NCBI GenBank assembly: GCA_000309945.1
Contig: CM001633.1
Coordinates: 3,917,912-3,981,911, forward strand
Direction of reading: 5' to 3'
Origin: Leptolyngbyaceae cyanobacterium JSC-12
GTDB lineage: Bacteria; Cyanobacteriota; Cyanobacteriia; Leptolyngbyales; Leptolyngbyaceae
Length of the DNA stretch: 64,000 nt
The notes under the pieces are model-generated. The model saw nothing but the letters and a program-made list of their open reading frames with translations. It was not told where the DNA came from and made no database searches. This document shows, piece after piece, positions 1 to 7,875 of this stretch. Every line of letters starts with the position of its first letter. Within the stretch, counting starts at the first letter, position 1. Made by a program: the position numbers and the translations under genes.

Positions 1-2
1 TG

Positions 3-422
3 GTCATCCAAGGTAAGCCCAAGCTCAAGCTCTACGGGGCACCCTACACGCTGCACGAAATCGGTGGCTTGCTGAAAACGACGGAAGCACTGAAAAAGGC
101 TGATTTTCCGCGATCGCAGCTTTACCAAATTCGTAGCTTACTAGAGCGAGGTAAACGTACCGCCATGCTCAATTACCGCTATTTCCGAGTACGGCTAAAA
201 GAAGACAAACAGCGCCTACTCGAAGAGACTTTTGAAAAGGCTTGGTGCCAACCCAAAGACAGCGAAAACAGTGGTAATCTCGCCCCCTGGATGTCCCTCA
301 AGGAAGACGCAGGCACAACTTACGAAACCATCTGGCGTGAGCTGGTAGACCTCTATCCCTTTATTGACGAACAAGCATCAACCCCTGCCATGTCTACACC
401 AGCAAACAGGGAGGAACAGTAA
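3..422 (+). CDS. cas10: Cas10 large subunit, C-terminal end (partial)
   Basis: The reading frame is open from the window edge, so only about the last 139 codons are visible. The tail reads LHEIGGLLKTTEAL, then FPRSQLYQIRSLLERG and a helical acidic stretch. This resembles the C-terminal helical domain of type III Cas10/Csm1 proteins, which bind the small subunits. The palm (GGDD) and HD domains would lie outside the window. Cas10 nucleates the type III effector complex and can make cyclic oligoadenylates. The stop TAA overlaps the ATG of the next RAMP gene by one base, so the two are translationally coupled. The assignment rests on the tail sequence and on position before csm3- and csx10-like genes. 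Confidence 0.65.
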   Translation, partial: VIQGKPKLKLYGAPYTLHEIGGLLKTTEALKKADFPRSQLYQIRSLLERGKRTAMLNYRYFRVRLKEDKQRLLEETFEKAWCQPKDSENSGNLAPWMSLKEDAGTTYETIWRELVDLYPFIDEQASTPAMSTPANREEQ

Positions 423-1153
423 TGGTACAGTTACGCGAGTTGCCTCAAACCTCCCAAAATTCCCTATCGCTAACCGCTCTGATTGACAGTGCTCTCTGTG
501 TCGGAGCAGGCGGTTCTACTGGCTCACTGGCCGATAAACCCATTGTTCGCTTGGCTGATGGGCGGTTGCTGATTCCTGGCTCGCAACTGAAAGGTCGCCT
601 GCGCCATGAGTGCGAAAAACTGGCACGAGCCTTGGGCTGGCCCGTCTGCGAATCTCCCGTAGCAGAAACCATGTGTCCCCAAATTGGGCGGGATAACCCA
701 GCGTTTCAGCGAGCAGATTACCTTATTGCAGGCAAGACCTTTGCTGAGGGTGAGCCGCAGCATCACTGCATCATCTGCCAGATCTTTGGCAATCCCGCAT
801 TGCCGTCGCGCCTGATCGTGGATGACCTTCTTTGCCTGGAAGATCCCGCGACCTTGCCTGAAGTTTTGCGTCCGGGGGTGACTATCAATCGCCGTCGTCG
901 CACCGCCGAAGACCAGAAGCTGTACTTTTTAGAAACCTCACCGGTCAATGTGCAACTACCGTTTGTCGGCCAGCTCCACTTCCAGTCGGACTGTCCACCC
1001 TATGCCAGGGCACTGGTGCTGGCCGCCCTCCATCATATTCATGCCTTGGGCGGCAGCAAGTCGGCTGGTTTGGGCTGGCTGACGTGGAAAATTGGTGACA
1101 CTGAAATTGATCCGAGGGCCTGGGAATTGCTGAAGGTAGGGGGTGCTTCATGA
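422..1153 (+). CDS. Csm3/Cas7-like RAMP protein (type III-D)
   Basis: 243 aa. RAMP (RRM-fold) backbone subunit that binds crRNA in type III effector complexes. Visible signs: an N-terminal strand followed by VGAGGSTG, the typical LLIPGSQLKGRLRHE loop (about residues 50-63), a zinc-ligand-like HCIICQIFG block (about 118-126), INRRRRTAED in place of the usual VxIDR motif, and a C-terminal glycine-rich loop GGSKSAGLGWL. Length fits Csm3 (about 220-250 aa). It overlaps cas10 by 1 base and csx10 by 4 bases, so it sits in one operon. Which Csm3 paralogue position it occupies in the complex cannot be told from sequence alone. Confidence 0.8.
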   Translation: MVQLRELPQTSQNSLSLTALIDSALCVGAGGSTGSLADKPIVRLADGRLLIPGSQLKGRLRHECEKLARALGWPVCESPVAETMCPQIGRDNPAFQRADYLIAGKTFAEGEPQHHCIICQIFGNPALPSRLIVDDLLCLEDPATLPEVLRPGVTINRRRRTAEDQKLYFLETSPVNVQLPFVGQLHFQSDCPPYARALVLAALHHIHALGGSKSAGLGWLTWKIGDTEIDPRAWELLKVGGAS

Positions 1154-2394
1154 AAGAGATTCAGTTAACCATCAAAGCGTTATCGCCGCTGGCGATCGGG
1201 ACGCGCAAGCCGGGTGGTTCCGTGAGTGAGGCTCAGGACTACATTCCGGGTTCGGTGATTCGGGGGGCGATCGCCGCTCAGATTTTGCAATATCCCGGCG
1301 TGGATCAAGCTCAACCCGGTGGGGACTTTCAACGGTTATTCCTGGACGACGGTGCGGCTATTTTCAGCAACGCCTACCCCACTATCAAAAATCGCCAAGG
1401 AGACCTCTTACCGGTTCGTCTCCTGCCAGCCACTGCCGTCAGTTCCAAGAGCAACCCAGGATTCCGTACTGGCAATTCAGACAATCATGGTGTGTTTGAC
1501 ACCCTAATTGATCGCTTCTGTGCCGAAGGACATCACCACTTGTACGACCCCAACTGCCCCCAGGATGGTGGACGGGTTGAACCCTATGGTGGCTTCTACA
1601 CCGTTGCAACAGGTGACGATGGAAAAACGATATACTCCTCGCAGAAAGTGGAGACTCGACTGCTAACTCGCGTTGGCATTAACCGAAGACGAGCCACCGC
1701 TCAGGAAGATATCCTTTACAGCATCGAAGTCATCAGCGAAACTCGGAAAAAAGGCGAACAAGATACGCTCTTCTCTGGTACTGTTCGCCTCGCAGACGAA
1801 ACGTTAGCCAGCGTACTGACGGATTTCATCAATGCTCAGTCTCAGTCTTTGAGACTGGGCGGCTCTACCTCCAGAGGCTTGGGCAAAGTGGAGATAACTG
1901 CCCAATTGCAGGACTGCACTGTTGAGGTTGAACATCGCATTAAGCAATTCAATCAACAGTTGCATAAGCGCTGGTACGCATGGGACGTATTCGGCAAACC
2001 CCAGAATTCCCCGTTGGAAAATCGCCGTTTCTTCAGCCTCGATCTGCAATCAGACGCAATTTTGACGGATCAGTGGCGGCGCACAATGGTCATCTCTCCA
2101 GAGATGCTCTGTCAGGAAACGGGGGTAACTGATCCTGATTTAGAACTCCATGCTAGCTACAGCAGTTACGACTATCGTTCTGGCTGGAATGCTGCCTGGG
2201 GCTTGATGAAAGATGTGGAATTGGTGACTAAGCGTGGATCGGTCTACCTGTTCAGCACACCCCAGATCGATCAGTGGCTACCGGCCCTGGAGAGCCTAGA
2301 GCAACGGGGTGTGGGCGATCGCACCTGCGAAGGCTTTGGACAAATCCGCGTTTGCGATGAATTTCACACTATTTTTCGGGAGGAAGCCAAGTGA
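1150..2394 (+). CDS. csx10: Csx10-like RAMP protein (Cas5-type, III-D)
   Basis: 414 aa, about the size expected for Csx10, the Cas5-like RAMP that marks subtype III-D and contacts the crRNA 5' handle. It opens MKEIQLTIKALSPLAIG and has YIPGSVIRGAIAAQ (about residues 30-44). A VGINRRRATAQEDILYS motif lies in the middle, LGGSTSRGLGKVEI near residue 235, and a final GVGDRTCEGFGQIRV loop near the C-terminus. These are tandem RAMP hallmarks with two glycine-rich loops. Its ATG overlaps the upstream RAMP stop (ATGA), and its own stop overlaps the GTG of the next gene. It is intact. Confidence 0.75.
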   Translation: MKEIQLTIKALSPLAIGTRKPGGSVSEAQDYIPGSVIRGAIAAQILQYPGVDQAQPGGDFQRLFLDDGAAIFSNAYPTIKNRQGDLLPVRLLPATAVSSKSNPGFRTGNSDNHGVFDTLIDRFCAEGHHHLYDPNCPQDGGRVEPYGGFYTVATGDDGKTIYSSQKVETRLLTRVGINRRRATAQEDILYSIEVISETRKKGEQDTLFSGTVRLADETLASVLTDFINAQSQSLRLGGSTSRGLGKVEITAQLQDCTVEVEHRIKQFNQQLHKRWYAWDVFGKPQNSPLENRRFFSLDLQSDAILTDQWRRTMVISPEMLCQETGVTDPDLELHASYSSYDYRSGWNAAWGLMKDVELVTKRGSVYLFSTPQIDQWLPALESLEQRGVGDRTCEGFGQIRVCDEFHTIFREEAK

Positions 2395-2939
2395 GTACAG
2401 TTTCTAGTATCAATGTTCAAGAGCAACTTTCACTGAGAATCGATCAAGGCATCAGCCATGAGCTTGATGATGTTATTGGTAAAGTTGAGAGAGTTGCGAA
2501 AAAGTTTGACATCCAAAAAGTTAAGGAGAAGTCACCTATTAAGAATGTCGTCGCAGCAGCAACTGAGCCAATTACATCTCTCGAAGTCATAAAGAACTTC
2601 ATCCGTTATCAAGTAGGTCGAAAGAATGCCAGTGAAATTTGGAAACTCGAAAGCAAAGAGTCTGAGAATAAGGTCAGCCTTTTTGCAGATGCAGTTGTTA
2701 AAGATTTAAATAGCCTATCAAATAACTGTAAAACAATTATTGATTCTATTGAAGTAAGCATTTCCAAAAGCCTTGAGGATAGCAATCTCTCGGACTTTGA
2801 AAAAGATCGTTTGAAAACACTCAAAGAGCACCTTCAGACTAATAAGAGTGCAGTAATTCGATCACTGCATTTAAGACTAGCTCGTCTATATCTAGGTTAC
2901 TTGAGCCGAGAACATACGGCACTTGTAAAGAAAGGCTAA
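2391..2939 (+). CDS. Helical protein of unknown function in the type III-D operon
   Basis: 182 aa starting at a GTG that overlaps the csx10 stop by 4 bases (GTGA), so translation is coupled to csx10. The protein is Lys/Glu/Ser-rich and predicted mostly alpha-helical. It has no Cys pair, no RAMP glycine loop and no visible catalytic motif. Codons are more AT-rich than the RAMP genes before it, like the following CARF gene, suggesting the two came together. A structural role (a small Cas11-like subunit) or a partner of the CARF nuclease are both possible. I do not recognise the family. Confidence 0.7.
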   Translation: MSTVSSINVQEQLSLRIDQGISHELDDVIGKVERVAKKFDIQKVKEKSPIKNVVAAATEPITSLEVIKNFIRYQVGRKNASEIWKLESKESENKVSLFADAVVKDLNSLSNNCKTIIDSIEVSISKSLEDSNLSDFEKDRLKTLKEHLQTNKSAVIRSLHLRLARLYLGYLSREHTALVKKG

Positions 2940-3604
2940 ATTCGCTTTTGTATCACCGAGAAAACAGGAGGATTAAAATTTATGGGCACTGCACTCATTC
3001 TTATAGGAGGACGTAGCGCTGTTCCAGCGATATCTGGAGTACTTCAATTTCTGGATAATATCAGCAAAATCAAGTTTCTCACTTGTGAAGGAGAAGAATA
3101 TGAAGAACTTCAGAGAATCACCTCTAATTTTATACAAGACAAAAAAAAGGATGTAGATTTCTTGCCCGACCGGGATGTCAGGAAGGTTGATCCTTACAAC
3201 TTTGCCGAAGTCTTGAAAGCATTAACTGAACTGCTTTCCGGAGAGGACGATGTTTCCTTTGCCAGTCTAGCTTCAGCCCCGCAAACGATGTCTGTTGCTA
3301 GCTACGACTTCCTTCAGAAAAATTTTCCAAATGCAATTGTTTTTACTGTTAGCACTGACCGGGCAATCATTATTCCTCTCAAGGAAAATGAGTCTCCAAT
3401 ATCATTCACACATAAACTAACTGTAGAAGACTACATTCGAGCATATGGACATGAGATTTACAAAAGAAAAGCGGAAAACAGCTTTACTTTTCAGAACCAT
3501 CAACAACTAAAAGAGTTAGTTGATTACTTTGTTGAAAATATCGAAGTCGTTGACTCAATACTGTTGGAAATTCGACAACAAGCTGGCAAAGGTAGCGATT
3601 CAAA

Positions 3605-4119
3605 TGAACTACCCCGCTGCAAGCAGACGGGGTATCAGAATCAAAAAAGAGTAAGCTGCTCATCTCGGTGTAGCTTGAGATATTCGTTACCCTGATTTTT
3701 GACGTAGTTCGCAATCATCCCTTCATCCCCGTGTTTCCCAACTGTACTTGCAAAATAGCCATCACTCCAAAACTCTCCACCCCATAGCTTTTGCTTCACC
3801 TGAGGACAACGCCGAAACACTTCCCTTGCGGTCAAACTCTTGATCATTTTGACCAATTTGGTCACGCTGTATGTCGGCACCGATTGGACTAAAAAGTGCA
3901 CATGGTCTTTGTCTACACCGATTTCTATAAATTTAATCTCGTAGCGTTTCTCAATCTCCAGGCAAACTTCTCGCAAAACTTCATCGACCTGTTCATCAAA
4001 CACAGCCCGCCGATACTTTGCTGGAAACACAAGGTGGTATAGCAAAACCGTAACGTTATGACTTTTGTGGATGTACTCGCTCATCCCTGCATTTTACGCT
4101 GCAGAGCAGCGGGGAATTG
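3605..4119 (-). mobile_element. IS200/IS605-like element, tnpA only
   Basis: About 515 bp inside the Card1-like gene. Both ends carry subterminal hairpins: CCCCGCTGCAAGCAGACGGGG at about 3612-3632, and CGCTGC-TCT-GCAGCG at about 4097-4111 next to GGGGAATT. It has no terminal inverted repeats and no clear target duplication, as expected for Y1-HUH single-strand transposition. The exact ends are inferred from the hairpins and from restoration of the host reading frame, and may be off by a few bases. No tnpB is present. Confidence 0.75.
3641..4084 (-). CDS. tnpA: IS200-type Y1 transposase TnpA
   Basis: 147 aa, the normal size for IS200/IS605 TnpA. It has the HUH motif as DHVHFLVQS (about residues 59-67) and the catalytic tyrosine in NYVKNQG near residue 127, plus the typical KSLTAREVFRR and WGGEFWSDGYFAST blocks. 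It nicks and joins single-stranded DNA at the element's hairpin ends. The frame is intact and all key residues are present, so it may be active. It reads against the cas operon. Confidence 0.93.
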   Translation of the reverse strand: MSEYIHKSHNVTVLLYHLVFPAKYRRAVFDEQVDEVLREVCLEIEKRYEIKFIEIGVDKDHVHFLVQSVPTYSVTKLVKMIKSLTAREVFRRCPQVKQKLWGGEFWSDGYFASTVGKHGDEGMIANYVKNQGNEYLKLHRDEQLTLF

Positions 4120-4697
4120 ACCCATAGAGATTAAAAACTCTTGCGCGATATCTTTAAGCGAAGACATCATTAATAAACATAACTTGGTAAAATCTTTTGT
4201 TATTGAATTTCTTGAAAAATTGCAAGCAAAAGAATTAATTGATGGGTTGAGCACAGACTCCGAAATATCTTTTCGTGTCAAGCCCGATCCGTATAGTTTT
4301 CTACAGGGAGACTGGCTTGAACTATTCGCCTATTGTCAGGCTCAAGAATGTCATTTCGACTCACTAGAGCCTTCTATTGAGATGAGTGACTATAATGGCG
4401 AAATCGATTTGTTTTGTCTTCATAATTCAAATCCTTTAATATGTGAATGCAAAACAGGAAAATTTGACAAGAAAGAAATATTTAAGCTGCGTAACATTGC
4501 TGAAAAGTTAGGAGAGAGTTATTGCCTCAAAGTTCTTATAGTAAGTTCTGTTGAAGTTTCTGATGAACTTGAGCAGGAAGCTAGTAATAGTAGGGTAACA
4601 ATCTTTAAAGGTCGAGATCTGATTAAGCTGTCACAACTTCTCAAACAAGAAATGGAAGATCCTCATTATAAAAGACGATAATTGGAGCTAGTGGACT

Positions 4698-4958
4698 ATG
4701 ACTCTGAAGCAGCATGCACAAACACTCTACTTAGATGCCGAGGGACGATTGACTTTGCCGGATCAAGTTCGCCAAGAATTAGGTTTGACTGAGGGCGATC
4801 GCTTCATTCTCACTGTCTTAGAGACAGGCGTTCTACAACTGGCAAGCCTGAAGCAGCAAGTCCATAGCCTACGCGGAATTCTAACGAATCCAACGCCAGA
4901 ACGAAGCGTCGTGGATGAGTTGATTCAAGAACGTCGTCGGAGTTCTGCAAATGAGTAA
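4698..4958 (+). CDS. AbrB/SpoVT-type antitoxin (VapB-like)
   Basis: 86 aa. The core LYLDAEGRLTLPDQVRQELGLTEGDRFILTV is the swapped-hairpin AbrB DNA-binding fold used by VapB/MazE-type antitoxins. The C-terminal tail would bind the toxin. It starts 16 bases after the broken Card1-like gene and its stop overlaps the vapC-like start by 8 bases, the standard toxin-antitoxin layout. It is intact, while its toxin partner is truncated. Confidence 0.8.
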   Translation: MTLKQHAQTLYLDAEGRLTLPDQVRQELGLTEGDRFILTVLETGVLQLASLKQQVHSLRGILTNPTPERSVVDELIQERRRSSANE

Positions 4959-5277
4959 GGTAGTGCTAGATGCTTCAGCAATGCTGGCTTATCTTTTTGA
5001 TGAAGATGGAGCCGACTTCGTTGAAACAGCACTCAACGATCATGTCTGTGTGGGTGCTATAAACTGGGCTGAAGTTCTTTCAAAGGTTGAAGATAAAGGA
5101 CATTCGTTTAATGACTTAACCAGGACTCTGAGAGGATGTTTGAAAAGGGTGGAGAGGGAGCATGTCAGTTTTGCAAGTCTCTGCATTTGCCCTCATCCCC
5201 CAACCCCTTCTCCCAAACTTGGGAGAAGGGGAGTCGAAGCTTCAAGTCCCTCTCCCAAGCTTGGGAGAGGGATTTAG
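4951..5277 (+). pseudogene. VapC-like PIN toxin, truncated by a palindromic repeat
   Basis: The first ~60 residues (VVLDASAMLAYLFDEDGADFVE and INWAEVLSKVED) are a PIN-domain ribonuclease front with the first acidic residues of the active site. Homology ends around residue 55-65. From about 5189 the frame reads through a nested palindromic repeat, giving the artefactual tail CPHPPTPSPKLGRR, then stops. The second half of the PIN domain with the remaining acidic residues is missing, so no active toxin is expected. Confidence 0.8.
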
Positions 5278-5286
5278 GGTGAGGGC
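5189..5286. repeat. Nested palindromic (MITE-like) repeat
   Basis: About 98 bp. Outer arms are GCCCTCA...TGAGGGC. Inside are two further palindromes: CCCCTTCTCCCAA with TTGGGAGAAGGGG, and the perfect TCCCTCTCCCA-AGC-TTGGGAGAGGGA unit. This CTCCCAAGCTTGGGAG style is a common small interspersed repeat in cyanobacterial genomes. It lies at the point where the vapC frame is lost. Confidence 0.75.
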
Positions 5287-5312
5287 GCAAAGGTGACATG
5301 CTTCCGGTGGAG

Positions 5313-5395
5313 AAGGCTAAAGCCATCACTACAAACCCCAAAAAACAGCCCCATTCATCCATATTTTTAGGTTTGTAGTGACGACTTTAGTCGTC
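5313..5395. repeat. Second inverted repeat, TCACTACAAACC arms
   Basis: A perfect 12-bp inverted repeat, TCACTACAAACC (5326-5337) and GGTTTGTAGTGA (5370-5381), is followed by the palindrome CGACTTTAGTCG (5382-5393). It looks like another non-autonomous interspersed repeat, nested in the wreckage downstream of the vapC fragment. Confidence 0.6.
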
Positions 5396-5463
5396 AAAAT
5401 CACTGGAAACCAGACCTCTAAAGCATCCTCTGACGATTTCGTGGAGTATTAGGAGCTAATCTT

Positions 5464-6084
5464 ATGTCATTCAGCAGTTATAAGAATCTTGGCGAAACTC
5501 TCAAAGAATTTCAAATCACCTATGCCGAAGACCACTTTATGGCTGAAGTTGCATTTGATATTTCTGACTACTTTCGTACTGATCTGACACTCATGATGAA
5601 AGATGGAATCGTGGATAACTCTGAATTGGTAATTTGCGAAAATTTAATCTATCCCGTATTGAAAGAAGTTTGGAAACAATATCGTCGCGATTTTCTTTTG
5701 TGGAGTCAGCAGTTCCTAAACTGTGATGCGAAACTGTCTGGATTTCCAGAATATATCCTGGCACGGCGATCGCCATTGGGCAAGGTAGTCTTTGATCAGC
5801 CCTACTTTTTACTGGTGGAAGCAAAGCAGGATAATTTTGATGCTGGATGGGGGCAGTGTTTGGCAGAAATGGTTGCCGCACAACGACTGAATGACCCCGC
5901 TCCAATCACAATTTTCGGAATCGTCTCAAATGGTGCAATCTGGCAGTTTGGCAAACTTGCAACAGTGCATTTTAGCAAACACCCTCAGCCCTATACCATC
6001 TATGAACTGGATAAACTCTTTGCCGCCGTCAACTACATCTTCCAACAATGTCAATTACAACTGAATACCTTGATAGCTGCTTAA
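5464..6084 (+). CDS. PD-(D/E)XK nuclease-like hypothetical protein, copy A
   Basis: 206 aa. The second half has LSGFPEYILARRSP followed by PYFLLVEAKQDNFDAGWGQCLAEMVAAQ, i.e. an ExK (EAK) after a hydrophobic strand, then a helix with a conserved GQCLAEM. This is the layout of restriction-endonuclease-fold proteins common in cyanobacteria. An AGGAG-type site precedes the ATG. It resembles the next gene in the EAK...GQCxAxMVAAQ block, so the two are paralogues or partners. Substrate unknown. Its place inside a type III locus makes an accessory or defence role possible but unproven. Confidence 0.7.
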   Translation: MSFSSYKNLGETLKEFQITYAEDHFMAEVAFDISDYFRTDLTLMMKDGIVDNSELVICENLIYPVLKEVWKQYRRDFLLWSQQFLNCDAKLSGFPEYILARRSPLGKVVFDQPYFLLVEAKQDNFDAGWGQCLAEMVAAQRLNDPAPITIFGIVSNGAIWQFGKLATVHFSKHPQPYTIYELDKLFAAVNYIFQQCQLQLNTLIAA

Positions 6085-6329
6085 TTTTCATTCCATAGAA
6101 GGGACGCTCGAATGACAGAAAAGCTCAGTCTAAGTAGCTGGGTGCAATTAAATTAAAGATGGCTTTGGGGGGTGGAGGAGGTGAAACCCCCTGCCTAGGG
6201 GCAACGCCCTCACTCCCTTTTCTTCCAATTAACTATGTCTACCTACTTAACAAGGGTTAACTTAAAAGCTGACTGAAGAAGTGCTCATTAGAGAACTCTT
6301 GCAAGAAACATCTACAGGAGGTGAAAACA
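6085..6329. other. Intergenic stretch with GC-rich repeat-like segment
   Basis: No gene is seen. Positions 6160-6215 contain a GGGGGGTGGAGGAGG run and a CCCCCTGCCTAGGGGC hairpin-like block flanked by AATTAA on both sides (about 6149 and 6227). It resembles a small interspersed repeat of the kind found between cyanobacterial genes. A strong Shine-Dalgarno, AGGAGG at 6316-6321, sits 8 bases before the next ATG. Confidence 0.45.
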
Positions 6330-6947
6330 ATGTCATACAGTGAATTTACCATTGCTAAGGTTCAGGAACTTTTTCATCTAGTGATCGATGAACAGAGGGA
6401 GCTTTTTTCAGATGTTCAGCCAGTCAAACCATCAGAATTATTACAGATGATTCTCAAGGAATATCTATCACTGGCAATTGATGTCAATAGCGAAAAAGTT
6501 CGTTCAGAATTCATCATTGCACCTGTTTTGGGTGATGTTCGCCGTCAAAGTAATTATCAAATCTCCCTATTTTCAGGCAAAGAATTTGACGTTGATCGAG
6601 AGCAGGGGCTGAGTGGTTACTGTGATTTCATTTTATGTTTATCTAAAGAGCAGCTTTATATTCAAGCACCTGTTGTGATGATTGTGGAAGCAAAGAATGA
6701 AAACATTGTCGGTGGTATGGGGCAGTGTATGGCCAGTATGGTTGCTGCTCAGGTATTTAACCAGCGGACAGGTAAACCTATCGATGAGATTTATGGAGCT
6801 GTCACAACCGGGACAAGCTGGAGATTTTTGAAATTAGTTGGTCAAACTCTCTGGGTTGATAGAAGTGAATACTACATCAGGGAAGTGGATAAGATTTTAG
6901 GTATTTTGATGCTACCTGCGAATCTTTTGTTGAAGCCAGTAGAGTAA
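6330..6947 (+). CDS. PD-(D/E)XK nuclease-like hypothetical protein, copy B
   Basis: 205 aa from the ATG at 6330. A GTG at 6321 overlaps the AGGAGG site and is not a likely start. It has LSGYCDFILCLS, then PVVMIVEAKNENIVGGMGQCMASMVAAQ, matching copy A in the acidic-ExK core and the GQCxAxM helix, but it diverges elsewhere. There is an additional upstream acidic stretch, FDVDREQGLSGYCDF. The pair reads as two related restriction-fold proteins placed between the two halves of the type III-D operon. Function unknown. Confidence 0.7.
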   Translation: MSYSEFTIAKVQELFHLVIDEQRELFSDVQPVKPSELLQMILKEYLSLAIDVNSEKVRSEFIIAPVLGDVRRQSNYQISLFSGKEFDVDREQGLSGYCDFILCLSKEQLYIQAPVVMIVEAKNENIVGGMGQCMASMVAAQVFNQRTGKPIDEIYGAVTTGTSWRFLKLVGQTLWVDRSEYYIREVDKILGILMLPANLLLKPVE

Positions 6948-7011
6948 AAAAGTGCATTGATCGTTAGCACATTTTGTTCGTGATGTCCTCATCAGTGGGT
7001 ATGACTTTGCC

Positions 7012-7875
7012 ATGTTTGACACTTTCATGTTTGACACTTTTAAGAACCGTCTAGAAATCCACGGTACTCTGACAACGATTACGGCCCTTCGCATTAGTGC
7101 TGGTCGATCAACTGAGCCGATTGGCTCTGACCTGCCCGTGGTCAAGGATTCCCTCGGTCGGCCCCTGATTCCGGGAGCCAGTTTTAAGGGAGCGTTGCGA
7201 TCGCGCCTCGAAAGTTTCCTGCGGGGTATTGATGAGACCCTGGCAGTAGACCCCAGTGATTTGGCAGGTTCTTACTGGATGAGCCAGGTAAAAGATCTCA
7301 AGAAGAAATACGAAAAGGATGATAAAGTCCTGACCGATCATTTGGTTAGTATGACCGATGAAGTTTCACAACTTTTCGGCTCACCTTGGATTGCCAGTAA
7401 ATTCCAAGTCCGTGACCTTACCGTCTTTCCCGATGCTTGGTTTGGCCAGTACCAAGAGCGAGACGGCGTTGCCATTGATCGAGACACAGAAACCGCCGCC
7501 GATGGCAAACTTTATGATTTTCAGGTCGTGCCTGCTGGAACTCCCTTTGAGTTCAAAGCGGTGGTTGAAAACGCCAAAGACTGGGAACTGGGCTTACTCA
7601 TGATTGGCCTCCACCAGTTTGAGAACGAAATGATTCCCCTCGGGGGAGGTCGTTCACGCGGGTTGGGCGTCGTCAAGCTGCAGCTCGACGAAATGCTTTG
7701 GGTTAAACCCAGCAGTTCCCAAGATTTGATGGACTACTTGAGACATTTAGTTGATGGCCAACTCCAGCCTTATGTCAAATCTCCTCCAGAAATAGAGAGA
7801 CTGAAACATCAGTGGACGACAGAACTACTCAACCAACTGCCTAAATTAGCCGCGAGGGAGACCACCCATGCATAA
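7012..7875 (+). CDS. Csm3/Csx7-like RAMP protein
   Basis: 287 aa. Cas7-type backbone RAMP with LRISAGRSTEPIGSDLPVV near the N-terminus, LIPGASFKGALRSRLES (about residues 52-68), LFGSPWIASKFQVRDL, the RDGVAIDRDTETAADGKLYDF motif typical of Csm3/Csx7 thumbs, and the final glycine loop LGGGRSRGLGVVKL. The start is ambiguous: ATGTTTGACACTTT occurs twice in tandem at 7012 and 7027, giving two in-frame ATGs. It opens the second cas block and overlaps the next RAMP gene by 8 bases. Confidence 0.85.
   Translation: MFDTFMFDTFKNRLEIHGTLTTITALRISAGRSTEPIGSDLPVVKDSLGRPLIPGASFKGALRSRLESFLRGIDETLAVDPSDLAGSYWMSQVKDLKKKYEKDDKVLTDHLVSMTDEVSQLFGSPWIASKFQVRDLTVFPDAWFGQYQERDGVAIDRDTETAADGKLYDFQVVPAGTPFEFKAVVENAKDWELGLLMIGLHQFENEMIPLGGGRSRGLGVVKLQLDEMLWVKPSSSQDLMDYLRHLVDGQLQPYVKSPPEIERLKHQWTTELLNQLPKLAARETTHA

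Larger units (their letters stand above)
2982..4681 (+). pseudogene. Card1/Can2-like CARF nuclease, split by an IS200-like element
   Basis: The first half (2982-3604, SD AGGAGG at 2967-2972) encodes a CARF-like Rossmann domain beginning MGTALILIGGRSAVPAISG. The second half (4120-4681) encodes a PD-(D/E)XK nuclease with GDWLELFAY, EIDLF and ECKTGKF, the E-D-ExK set of the DUF1887 family. Conceptual removal of 515 bp (3605-4119) gives one frame of about 394 aa, the usual length of Card1/Can2. These enzymes are switched on by cyclic oligoadenylate and cut DNA and/or RNA. As it stands the first half runs into the element and stops near 3695, separating sensor from nuclease. A stand-alone nuclease half from an internal start (such as 4184) cannot be excluded. 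Confidence 0.75.
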
